A DNA stretch of 13,279 nucleotides, from NCBI GenBank assembly GCA_023386455.1, contig JAEWJO010000634.1, positions 1 through 13,279 of the forward strand, given 5' to 3'. The translations under genes were made by a program, and so were the position numbers. Below are positions 1-9,729 of this stretch, piece by piece. The DNA comes from Pseudomonadota bacterium (lineage in GTDB: Bacteria > Myxococcota_A > Polyangia > Haliangiales > Haliangiaceae). Below the pieces are notes generated by a model. It made no database searches. It was not told the DNA's origin and saw only the letters and a program-made list of their open reading frames with translations. Position 1 is the stretch's first letter. The number at the start of each line of letters is the position of its first letter.

Positions 1-1602
1 ACGCCGTGGTTCGTCGAGCCGACGAAGCCGGTCGACGCGGCGACGCTCGCCAAGCTCGTCGACGCGGTCCGGCGCGAGCACGTACCGGGCCTGTCGCTGC
101 GAGGGCAGGCGGTCGCGGCGGCCGACCTCGCGGTGCTCGAGAAGCTGCCCGAGCTCACGGCGCTCGTGCTCGATGACACCGACGTCGGCGACCTCGGCGC
201 CGTTCACGTCGCGCTCCAGCGGCTCTATCTCGCTCGCACCCCGATCGACGACGCCGGCGTGAAGCGCCTGGTCGCAGCGCAGCCGCAGCTCGAGGTGCTC
301 GATCTCGAGGACACGCAGGTTGGTGATGCGGCCGCGCGCGACATCGCGCTGCTCGAGAAGCTGCGCGCGCTGAACGTCTCGGGGACGCGGATCGGGGACC
401 CGGGCGGCGCCGCGTTCGGCTCGCTCGCCGCGCTCGAGATCCTCGACGCGGGGCACACGATGGTCGGTGCAAGGACGATCGCCGCGATCCGGCCGCTCGC
501 CCTGCGCGAGCTGTTCCTCGAGGGCACGCGCGTCGGTAAGGAGGTCGCGACGCTCGACGGCTACGCGCCCGGGCTCGTCCGGTTCGACGTGTCGTCGCTC
601 GCCGGGTACAAGCCGACCGACGCGGATGTCGCGTGGCTCGCCGCGGCGCCGAACCTCGTCGAGGTCGGCCTGAATGGCTCGCGCGTCCACGACGCGACGG
701 TGATCGCGCTCGCGAAGAACACGAAGCTGCGCGAGCTGCGGCTCGCGGCGACGTCGATCACACTCGCCGCGATCCGTCAGATCGCGACGCTGGCGAACCT
801 GGAGGAGGTCGACCTCGCCGAGACGCCGGTCGATAGCGCGAGCGCCGCGACGCTGATCGCGCTGCCGAGGCTGCGCATGCTGCGGCTCGATCGCACCCCG
901 ATCGACGACAGTGCGTTGCGGGCGACGCCCGGTGCCTGGCTCGCGGAGCTGTACCTCGCGAAGACGAACGTCGGCGATGCGGGCCTCGAGATCCTCGACC
1001 GCGCGCCACACCTCGTCGCGCTCGGCCTCGGCGAGACCCACGTCGGCGACGCGACGATGGTGCGGATAGGCAAGCTCGTCGAGCTGCACACGCTCGCGCT
1101 GTCGGCGACGAAGGTGACCGAGGTCGGCCTCGCCGAGCTCGCGAAGCTGCCCGCGCTCGAGCGGCTCTACCTCGACCAGCTCCACGTCAGCGACGAGAAC
1201 ATCGCCGGGCTCGGCCGTGCGCACGACCTGCGCGTCCTCCACGTCGAGGGCACCGATGTCACCGACGCCGGCCTCGAGACGCTCGAGCACCTCGCCAGGC
1301 TCCAAGAGCTGACGATCGGCGACTCGCGCGTGACGGCGATCGCCGCGGCGGTCGACGCGTGGCCGCGCCTGCACACGCTGTCGCTGCTCGGCTTGCCGCT
1401 GGACGACGCCGCGCTCGCCGCGCTCGCGAGACACGAGCGGTTCGTCGCGCTCGACCTGTCGTCGACGGAGATCACCGACCCGGCGCCGCTTGCCGCGCTG
1501 CCGCGCCTGCGCATCCTCGGCCTCGTCCAGACGAAGCTGTCGAAGGGCGGCGAGGCGTCGGCCAGGACACTCGCCGCACGTGGCGTCGAGATCGTGCGCT
1601 AA
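1..1602 (+). CDS. Leucine-rich-repeat protein (5' end outside window)
   Basis: The frame is open from the first base to a TAA stop, giving 533 residues without the true start; the GTG at 133 is in frame but lies inside the repeat domain, so it is probably not the start. From about residue 30 to the end the protein is a tandem array of roughly 20 leucine-rich repeats of 22-25 residues. The core pattern is LxxLxLxxTxVxDAGLxxLxxLPxLExL, with Thr usually where classic repeats have Asn (for example LVLDDTDV, LYLARTPI, LDLEDTQV, LYLAKTNV). A weak spot around residues 190-205 (FDVSSLAGYKPTD) interrupts the regularity. Such solenoids act as binding scaffolds; the partner cannot be read from sequence. 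No catalytic domain is visible, and any signal peptide or additional domain would lie upstream of the window. Its stop overlaps the stop of the converging gene by 4 bp. Confidence 0.85.
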   Translation, partial: TPWFVEPTKPVDAATLAKLVDAVRREHVPGLSLRGQAVAAADLAVLEKLPELTALVLDDTDVGDLGAVHVALQRLYLARTPIDDAGVKRLVAAQPQLEVLDLEDTQVGDAAARDIALLEKLRALNVSGTRIGDPGGAAFGSLAALEILDAGHTMVGARTIAAIRPLALRELFLEGTRVGKEVATLDGYAPGLVRFDVSSLAGYKPTDADVAWLAAAPNLVEVGLNGSRVHDATVIALAKNTKLRELRLAATSITLAAIRQIATLANLEEVDLAETPVDSASAATLIALPRLRMLRLDRTPIDDSALRATPGAWLAELYLAKTNVGDAGLEILDRAPHLVALGLGETHVGDATMVRIGKLVELHTLALSATKVTEVGLAELAKLPALERLYLDQLHVSDENIAGLGRAHDLRVLHVEGTDVTDAGLETLEHLARLQELTIGDSRVTAIAAAVDAWPRLHTLSLLGLPLDDAALAALARHERFVALDLSSTEITDPAPLAALPRLRILGLVQTKLSKGGEASARTLAARGVEIVR

Positions 1603-2087
1603 CGCAGCGCGCGTGCGAGCGCGTCGGTGAGGGGGCGGAGCTCGATCGATTGCTGGCGCTCGAGTGCGCCGTGCAGCGCGAGGTACGCCTGCTCGGCGTC
1701 GTGAATGCGCGGCTCGTAGAAGCCCAGGCGGCCGCCATCCTCGCGGATCCGCATGTCGTCGCCGCCGGCCTCGAGCTCCTGCTGGACGAGCACGCGTGCG
1801 CTGTCACAGCCCGAGCGCGGGTTCGAGACGATCGACGCGACGTGCTGCTCGAGGAAGATGCGCGCCGCGGCGCGGTCGGTCGCGAGCAGGCGCTCGAGCT
1901 CCGGCCTCACACGGGCGTAGTGGTCGCGCATGCCGGCGACGGCCGCATCGCAGTAGCTGACCGCATAGAGCGCACTCGAGCGCGTGTCGTCGGGATAGCC
2001 GCCGTGCGCCTCGCGTCCACACGTGCCGGCGATCGCGGTCAGGGCGATCGCGATCGCGAACGTCGCCGCCGGGAGGACGGCCTTCAT
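1599..2087 (-). CDS. Small exported protein of unknown function
   Basis: This 162-residue protein is not recognised as a member of any family. Residues 1-22 look like a signal peptide: MKAV, then a hydrophobic Ala/Ile-rich stretch. Cys23 follows Gly-Thr, so the context (AGTC) is a poor lipobox and cleavage by ordinary signal peptidase is at least as likely as lipidation. Cys46 and Cys94 are the only other cysteines. The mature part is charged and mostly helical in character, with several Arg/Glu-rich segments. The ATG at 2085-2087 was chosen because it directly precedes the signal peptide and overlaps the upstream dehydrogenase stop as ATGA, which implies translational coupling; the open frame continues further upstream but only as low-complexity Arg/Pro-rich sequence antisense to nothing useful. 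No separate ribosome-binding site is evident. The TAG stop overlaps the TAA of the converging LRR gene. Confidence 0.7.
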   Translation of the reverse strand: MKAVLPAATFAIAIALTAIAGTCGREAHGGYPDDTRSSALYAVSYCDAAVAGMRDHYARVRPELERLLATDRAAARIFLEQHVASIVSNPRSGCDSARVLVQQELEAGGDDMRIREDGGRLGFYEPRIHDAEQAYLALHGALERQQSIELRPLTDALARALR

Positions 2088-3631
2088 CCGAGCAGCGACT
2101 TGAGGACGCTCGCGTCGCCCTCGAGCGCGCAGCGCTGCATGTAGAAATGCAGGCCGCGATCGCCGCCGAGCTCCTCGCCGCCGCCGGCGCGGCCGGGGCC
2201 GCCGTGGAGGAGCGAGGGGAGGACGGTGCCGGGACCGGGCGACTGCGACGCCATCTTCGACGAGCCGAGGTAGAGGCGGCCCGCCCACGGCGCGGCGGCG
2301 CCGACGAACGCGGCGACCCAGTCGCGGTCGTCGGAGTAGGCCGAGCTGACGAGGCAGCCTTCGCCGCGCGCGATGAACGCGGCCGCGAGCGCTGCATCGC
2401 CGGAGTAGGAGCCGACCGTCGAGACGGGACCGAACACCTCGTGCGAGTTGAGCGGCGCGCAGTCCATCGGCGACTTCGTCGCGCGGACGACGGGGCCGAC
2501 GAAGAACCCCTTGCCGGCCGCGACGCCGATCGGCGTGACCTCACCGGTCCCGCCGTGGACCGACTCGGTGGCGGCGGCGAGGCGCGCGATGCCGGCGCGA
2601 ACGTCGTCGCGCTGCGCCGCGGTCGCGAGCGGTCCCATGCGGACGTCCTCGCGCGACGGATCGCCGACGGCGAGCGTCGACAGGCGCTCCTTCATCAGGT
2701 CGCAGACGTCCTTCAGCTTGTCCTCGGGCACGAGCACGCGGCGGATCGCCGTGCACTTCTGGCCCGTCTTCTGGGTCATGTCGCGGACGATGTCGGCGAG
2801 GAACAGCTGGCCCGCTTCGCTCGACAGGTCGATGTCGGGGCCGAGGACGGCGGCGTTGAGCGAGTCGGCCTCGATGTTGAGGCGGACGCCGTGCTCGACG
2901 ATCTTGGCGTGCGTGCGCAGCATGCGCGCCGTCGAGCTTCCGCCCGTGAACGCGACGACATCGCCGGCGACGAGGTTGTCGAGCAGCGTGCCGGCGGGGC
3001 CGATCAGCGTCTGCAGGACACCGGGCGGCAGCACCGGCTCGAACAGCTGCGCGAGGCGGTGCGCGACGAGCGCGGTGGCGGTCGCGGGCTTCGTGATGAC
3101 CGGCATGCCGGCGAGCAGCGCGGTCGCGAGCTTCTCGCACAGGCCCCACGCCGGGAAGTTGAACGCGTTGATGTGGACGGCGACTCCGCGGCGGCGCGCC
3201 CAGACGTGCTGGCCGCCCATGCGCGCGGTGCGGCCGACCTGGATCGGCTCGCCGTCGGCCAGGAGCTGGCCGGCGCCGAGCTTGGCGCCGAGCTCGGCGT
3301 AGTGCGAGAGCGTGACGGCGCCACCGTCGATGTCGAACTTGGCGTCGCTGCGGGTGTTCCCGCCGTTCGCGACCGCGAGCGCGATCAGCTCCTCGCGCGC
3401 GCCGTGGATCGCCTTCGCGAGCGCCGCCAGCAGGGCGCCGCGCTCGGCGAACGACCGCTTCGCGAGCTCCAGGCCACCGACCTCGCGGGCGTACTTGAAC
3501 GCGGCCGCAAGGTCGTGCCCCCCGGACGACACCTCGGCGAGGACCTCCTCGGTGGCGGGGTTGACGAGCGGCGTGCGCGATCCCGACCCGGCGGACCAGG
3601 CCCCGGCGAGGTAGCTGGCAAGGAGCTGCAT
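2084..3631 (-). CDS. PaaZ/BoxD-like CoA-linked semialdehyde dehydrogenase
   Basis: A 515-residue aldehyde dehydrogenase closely resembling the N-terminal half of E. coli PaaZ and the stand-alone BoxD enzymes, which oxidise CoA-thioester semialdehydes with NADP+ during aerobic degradation of phenylacetate or benzoate in the cytoplasm. Visible motifs are HINAFNFP with Asn158, KPAT with Lys181 (cofactor binding), FTGG at 228-231, Glu254 in the EADSLN motif (general base), the nucleophile Cys293 in GQKCTAIRR, EVFGP at 398-402, and the family-specific HGGPGRAGGGEELGG near the C-terminus. E. coli PaaZ continues with a MaoC hydratase domain (681 residues in all); that domain is absent here, so the enzyme should lack oxepin-CoA hydrolase activity. 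The start at 3631 is the Met beginning MQLLASYLAG, which matches where the family starts; the frame extends upstream into the palindrome. There is no clear Shine-Dalgarno sequence. No other paa or box gene is in the window, so the exact substrate is open. Confidence 0.85.
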   Translation of the reverse strand: MQLLASYLAGAWSAGSGSRTPLVNPATEEVLAEVSSGGHDLAAAFKYAREVGGLELAKRSFAERGALLAALAKAIHGAREELIALAVANGGNTRSDAKFDIDGGAVTLSHYAELGAKLGAGQLLADGEPIQVGRTARMGGQHVWARRRGVAVHINAFNFPAWGLCEKLATALLAGMPVITKPATATALVAHRLAQLFEPVLPPGVLQTLIGPAGTLLDNLVAGDVVAFTGGSSTARMLRTHAKIVEHGVRLNIEADSLNAAVLGPDIDLSSEAGQLFLADIVRDMTQKTGQKCTAIRRVLVPEDKLKDVCDLMKERLSTLAVGDPSREDVRMGPLATAAQRDDVRAGIARLAAATESVHGGTGEVTPIGVAAGKGFFVGPVVRATKSPMDCAPLNSHEVFGPVSTVGSYSGDAALAAAFIARGEGCLVSSAYSDDRDWVAAFVGAAAPWAGRLYLGSSKMASQSPGPGTVLPSLLHGGPGRAGGGEELGGDRGLHFYMQRCALEGDASVLKSLLG

Positions 3632-3789
3632 GGCCGCGTGTTTACCAGGTTTGTGCGGAGCGCGTGGCAGCGCTTCGTAAGCAAAGCTAGGGGTCAGACA
3701 TGACTTGTATGACTTGCGACCTCGGCAAGTCATACAAGTCATGACTGACCCCTGTCGAAAACCGGACAGATGCGGGGCCCGGCGGGCTC
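3632..3789. other. Divergent intergenic region between aldehyde dehydrogenase and glycosyltransferase
   Basis: The 158-bp gap must contain the start signals of both flanking genes. Apart from the large palindrome it holds a short dyad CTGTC-8-GACAG at 3752-3769 that abuts it on the glycosyltransferase side. I see no convincing -35/-10 pair for either direction. For the minus strand, TGGTAAACA about 7-15 bases before the dehydrogenase ATG is only a weak -10 resemblance. Confidence 0.5.
3689..3753. repeat. REP-like nested palindrome with GGGGTCAG/CTGACCCC ends
   Basis: Two 29-bp arms (3689-3717 and 3725-3753) are inverted copies of each other with a single mismatch (3698 against 3744), around a 7-base loop GACCTCG. 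Each arm itself contains a tandem 9-mer: ATGACTTGT then ATGACTTGC in the left arm (3700-3717), and the reverse complements at 3725-3742 in the right arm. The arms are about 48% GC against roughly 70% around them. The outer ends AGGGGTCAG and CTGACCCCT resemble, from memory, dispersed palindromes associated with Y1-type REP transposases (RAYT). It sits between two divergent genes, so a role as an intrinsic terminator is unlikely; an operator for either gene is the alternative. Confidence 0.75.
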
Positions 3790-4866
3790 GTGGTAGTTGA
3801 CGGAGACGTGCCGCGCGTCTCGGTCATCGTCCGCTCGTACAACCGGCTGCACGCGCTGGCGGAGTTGCTCGTGTCGCTGCTCGCGCAGGACCACGACAGC
3901 TTCGAGATCGTGGTCGTCGAGCAGAGCACGCAGCGCCCGGCCGAGGAGCTGGCACGGATCGAGGCGCTCGCGCGCGACCCTCGCGTCCGGTTGCTGCGGT
4001 TTCCGCCGCTCGGTGGCCCGGGGGCACGCAACGCCGGCGTGCGGGCGGCGAGCGGTCAGCTGTTCGTGTTCATCGACGACGACGACCTGCCGGCAACGCG
4101 CGACTGGATCGCGCGCCACGAGGCGAACTTCGCCGATCCTCGCTGCCTCGGCGTCACCGGCCGCTTCCTCGACGACGGCGAGGTCGTGCCGTACGCGAAC
4201 CCGGAGCGCGCGCGCCGCAACGTGCTGTCGTTCAACGTCCTCAAGTGGCAGCGCGTCTATGCGCGCACCGACGTGAAGAAGCGCGTCGAGAGCCTGATGG
4301 GCGGCAACGCGGCGATCCCGCGCAAGACGCTCGAGCGGTTCGGCCTGTGGGACGAGTGCACGCCGATCGAGGACGAGCCGTCGCTCGCGTACCGCATCAA
4401 CGCGGGCAAGCGCGAAGACGAGTACCTGCTGTTCGATCCGGACGTCCAGATGATCCGCCGGCTCGACGTGCCGGGCGGCATGGCCAAGCGCCAGCTATCA
4501 GGCCCCCGGTACGCCAAGCGCGTGTTCACGTTCCTCCACAACATCGTCGCGCACTACTTCCCGGTGCGCTTCGTGCTGCTGTATCCGGCGTACATCTACT
4601 TCGTCGCGTTCCACTGCATCGAGTGGATCGTCAGCGACAGCAAGAAGCACCAGTCGATCGCGAGCCGCGCGGCCGCGACCGCGGGCATGATCGTCGCGAT
4701 CGTCCCCTTGTGGCTGTACTGGCTCGGCGAGCTCGGCGTGAAGCGGCTGCGCGAGGGCGCGCCGGCGCACAACCCGCAGCTCGACCCGCAGCCGGGCATC
4801 GCCGCGCCGGCCCAGGCACGCGCGCCGTCGAGCGGCTCGATCGCCCCCGAGTCCGCGGCGAGCTAG
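3790..4866 (+). CDS. Family-2 glycosyltransferase with C-terminal membrane segments
   Basis: A 358-residue GT-A fold glycosyltransferase of the GT2 type, transferring a sugar from a nucleotide-sugar donor, probably at the cytoplasmic face of the membrane. Visible elements are the N-terminal strand RVSVIVRSYNR (9-19), the FEIVVVEQST strand (38-47), the GPGARNAGVRAASG segment (76-89), the donor/metal-binding DDDD at 96-99 (VFIDDDD), GGNAAIPR at 171-178 and a catalytic-type acidic motif PIEDEPSLAYR (192-202). Two hydrophobic stretches at about 258-281 and 296-313 probably anchor it in the membrane, followed by a Pro/Ala-rich tail. The start is GTG at 3790, with a second in-frame GTG at 3808 immediately before PRVSVIV; neither has a well-spaced Shine-Dalgarno sequence. 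No other polysaccharide gene is nearby, so acceptor and product are unknown. Its TAG is 5 bp from the stop of the converging lipoprotein gene. Confidence 0.85.
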   Translation: MVVDGDVPRVSVIVRSYNRLHALAELLVSLLAQDHDSFEIVVVEQSTQRPAEELARIEALARDPRVRLLRFPPLGGPGARNAGVRAASGQLFVFIDDDDLPATRDWIARHEANFADPRCLGVTGRFLDDGEVVPYANPERARRNVLSFNVLKWQRVYARTDVKKRVESLMGGNAAIPRKTLERFGLWDECTPIEDEPSLAYRINAGKREDEYLLFDPDVQMIRRLDVPGGMAKRQLSGPRYAKRVFTFLHNIVAHYFPVRFVLLYPAYIYFVAFHCIEWIVSDSKKHQSIASRAAATAGMIVAIVPLWLYWLGELGVKRLREGAPAHNPQLDPQPGIAAPAQARAPSSGSIAPESAAS

Positions 4867-4871
4867 GCGCG

Positions 4872-5276
4872 TCAGTCGCTGCGCGGGCGCTTGCCCGCCT
4901 GGCAGCGCGCCGTCGCGAACTGCATCGAGATCGCCGCGCGGTGGCACGCCATCGCCATCGCCTTCTGCGCCGGCTCGTCGGGGTTCGACTTCTTGCCCGC
5001 CGCGAAGCTGTCCTCGGCGCTCTCGATCACCGAGCGGACCCACGCGCGGTCGCCGTCCTCGAGGTTCGGGCACTTGCCGTAGGTGTCGAGCGCGGCGATC
5101 AGCCCGGCGCACTCGGTGTCCATGTTCTCGAGCTGGGCCTCCGGCTCGGCCGGGATCGGCGCGCCGGGCGCGACCTGCTTGTCGCTGACCACGTGCTTAC
5201 AGCCGGCTATCAGCAGGAGCCCGAGCGCCGCTGCCCTCACATTGCGTGAAGAACCTCTCGGGAGTGTCCGACTCAT
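4872..5276 (-). CDS. Small predicted lipoprotein with four conserved-looking cysteines
   Basis: Up to 134 residues. The hydrophobic AAALGLLLIAGC segment ends in a good lipobox (I23-A24-G25-C26), so the protein should be lipidated at Cys26 and carried to the envelope. A Pro/Ala-rich linker (about 35-48) leads to a small helical domain with Cys56, Cys69, Cys111 and Cys125, which could form two disulfides; the family is not recognised. Two starts are possible. ATG at 5276 gives 12 extra residues before the signal peptide and no Shine-Dalgarno sequence. GTG at 5238-5240 gives a compact MRAAALGLLLIAGC signal and has AGAGG upstream, though at a long spacing of 13 bases. With the ATG the gene is divergent from dnaE with only 23 bp between starts; with the GTG the gap is 59 bp. 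It converges on the glycosyltransferase gene. Confidence 0.75.
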   Translation of the reverse strand: MSRTLPRGSSRNVRAAALGLLLIAGCKHVVSDKQVAPGAPIPAEPEAQLENMDTECAGLIAALDTYGKCPNLEDGDRAWVRSVIESAEDSFAAGKKSNPDEPAQKAMAMACHRAAISMQFATARCQAGKRPRSD

Positions 5277-5299
5277 GAGCTAAACCATTGGGTCTTACC

Positions 5300-8824
<3,525 letters not shown>

Positions 8825-8865
8825 GGACAATCGTCCCCAGCGCGCCCGCCGAAAAACGGCAGCAC

Positions 8866-8880
8866 TGCACATGTTGTGCA
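8866..8880. promoter_or_regulatory. 15-bp perfect dyad TGCACA-TGT-TGTGCA
   Basis: A perfect 6+3+6 inverted repeat lies between dnaE and the next lipoprotein gene, 25 bp upstream of the putative -35 element at 8906. Size and symmetry fit a dimeric regulator's binding site, but no regulator is encoded nearby and a chance dyad cannot be excluded. Confidence 0.3.
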
Positions 8881-8905
8881 ATCGACGGGCGCTCACAGAA
8901 ATCGG

Positions 8906-8933
8906 TTGTGCGAGCGTCCCTCGGCGTTAGGAT
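8906..8933 (+). promoter_or_regulatory. Possible sigma70-type promoter for the downstream lipoprotein
   Basis: TTGTGC (8906-8911) and TAGGAT (8928-8933) are separated by 16 bases. The -10 hexamer keeps the four most important consensus positions; the -35 matches only TTG. Transcription would begin near 8940, giving a leader of about 9 bases before the ATG at 8949. Confidence 0.35.
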
Positions 8934-8944
8934 GCCGCCGAGGG
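8918..8944 (+). promoter_or_regulatory. Hairpin overlapping the ribosome-binding site of the lipoprotein gene
   Basis: CCCTCGGCG (8918-8926) and CGCCGAGGG (8936-8944) form a perfect 9-bp GC-rich stem with a 9-base loop. The 3' arm contains the GAGGG Shine-Dalgarno sequence, 4 bases before the ATG. If the transcript starts upstream (for example dnaE read-through) the ribosome site would be sequestered; if it starts near 8940 from the overlapping promoter, the stem cannot form. Confidence 0.4.
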
Positions 8945-8948
8945 TACG

Positions 8949-9299
8949 ATGTCGAACGCGACGATCGTTTGTGGATGGCTCTTCTCGGCGGCGCTCGTCG
9001 GGTGCGCGTCGGGCGGCCAGAACGACGCGACCGGAGATCCGATCGACGCGCCGCCTTCGGTCAAGCACGACGCCGCGCCGCAGGGCTTCCTCGATGCGCC
9101 GCGGCCGCCGCAGGACGGGTTCGTGCCTCAGCTCGATGCGCAGGTGTCGCAGATGCCCGACGCCGGCCCGTCGGGTCCGTTCTGCTCCGCGAACGCACAG
9201 TGCACGACCGCGGGCGAGTGCTGCCTGACGTTTGGCCAGCCGACCGGGTTCTGCGCGCCGGGCACGATCCTGTTCGGCGTCTGCACGCCGTTCAGCTGA
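8949..9299 (+). CDS. Small Cys-rich predicted lipoprotein
   Basis: 116 residues and not assigned to a family. The signal region ends in the lipobox L16-V17-G18-C19, so lipidation and envelope localisation are expected. A low-complexity linker rich in Asp, Ala and Pro (about 25-75, with repeated DAP/DAA units) separates the membrane anchor from a compact C-terminal module of about 38 residues. That module has six cysteines (79, 85, 91, 92, 102, 112; spacing C-5-C-5-CC-9-C-9-C), suggesting a three-disulfide mini-domain. This anchor, linker and Cys-module layout is common among predicted lipoproteins of Myxococcota. The start at 8949 has GAGGG four bases upstream and places the signal sequence correctly. 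The stop is 3 bp from that of a converging Cys-rich lipoprotein gene. Confidence 0.75.
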   Translation: MSNATIVCGWLFSAALVGCASGGQNDATGDPIDAPPSVKHDAAPQGFLDAPRPPQDGFVPQLDAQVSQMPDAGPSGPFCSANAQCTTAGECCLTFGQPTGFCAPGTILFGVCTPFS

Positions 9300-9302
9300 T
9301 TC

Positions 9303-9635
9303 TCAGGCCGGCGGCTGGATGCAAGCCAGCGCGTTGTTGACCGGGTTCGTGCCGCACGACCAGTAGGTGGGACACTCCGGCCAGTCGGTACACGTCTTCG
9401 AGCAATAGCCCTTGAGCGTGAACTTCTGGCTCTTCACGCAGGTGCCGGCGCCGCAGTCCGACGCCTTGTCGCATTGCTGGCCCATGTCGGGCGGCATCGC
9501 CGGCTCGTCCTCGGACGCCTGCGGCGCCGTCTCCGCAGGCGCGACCGCGCCGGGGCTGTTCGGCGGCACACATGCGGTCGCCGCGACCATCAGGAACATC
9601 GCAAGGCAAACGATCGCAGAAAGAGTCCATCTCAT
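9303..9635 (-). CDS. Small Cys-rich predicted lipoprotein
   Basis: 110 residues. A hydrophobic signal (residues 3-19) ends at A19-T20-A21-C22, an acceptable though not ideal lipobox, so a lipoprotein is likely but a secreted protein is possible. A Pro/Ala/Glu linker (24-50) is followed by a Cys-rich module with eight cysteines (55, 61, 66, 78, 82, 88, 94, 105), including CDKASDCGAGTCV and GYCSKTC. This resembles small disulfide-knotted modules seen in many secreted myxobacterial proteins; no function is known to me. The ATG at 9633-9635 has a clear GGGAG ribosome-binding site five bases upstream, the best in the window. Its cysteine pattern differs from that of the converging lipoprotein at 8949-9299, so the two are not obvious duplicates. 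Confidence 0.75.
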   Translation of the reverse strand: MRWTLSAIVCLAMFLMVAATACVPPNSPGAVAPAETAPQASEDEPAMPPDMGQQCDKASDCGAGTCVKSQKFTLKGYCSKTCTDWPECPTYWSCGTNPVNNALACIQPPA

Positions 9636-9673
9636 GCTGTCTCCCTCGAGGCTTGGACGGCCGCGGGAAATGA

Positions 9674-9689
9674 CGTTTGCCCGTAAACG
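9674..9689. promoter_or_regulatory. Dyad CGTTT-GCCCGT-AAACG upstream of Cys-rich lipoprotein
   Basis: A 5+6+5 inverted repeat lies 39-54 bases upstream of the ATG of the minus-strand lipoprotein, in the 94-bp gap after the metallopeptidase gene. Its position would suit an operator. The same gap holds the perfect 10-mer palindrome TCCCCGGGGA at 9695-9704. Neither is associated with a clear -35/-10 pair, so this is a weak call. Confidence 0.2.
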
Positions 9690-9729
9690 CCAATTCCCCG
9701 GGGAGATTAAGGAGTGTGAAGCGCGCCCC

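Noticed and set aside
2147..3703. 518-codon open frame on the plus strand opposite the aldehyde dehydrogenase
   Set aside because: Arg/Ala/Asp/Glu-rich shadow with no recognisable motif; the minus strand carries full aldehyde dehydrogenase motifs.
3632..3742. N-terminal extension of the aldehyde dehydrogenase frame into the palindrome
   Set aside because: The family begins at MQLLASYLAG; the extension (MTCMTCRG...) is a translation of the palindrome arm and has no family counterpart.
3700..3744. Tiny ATG-to-TGA open frame inside the palindrome
   Set aside because: It is 15 codons including the stop and arises from the repeated ATGACTTG unit; there is no ribosome-binding site.
9695..9704. 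Perfect palindrome TCCCCGGGGA considered as a terminator for the metallopeptidase gene
   Set aside because: There is no loop between the arms and no T-run on the minus strand; short GC palindromes are common at this base composition.
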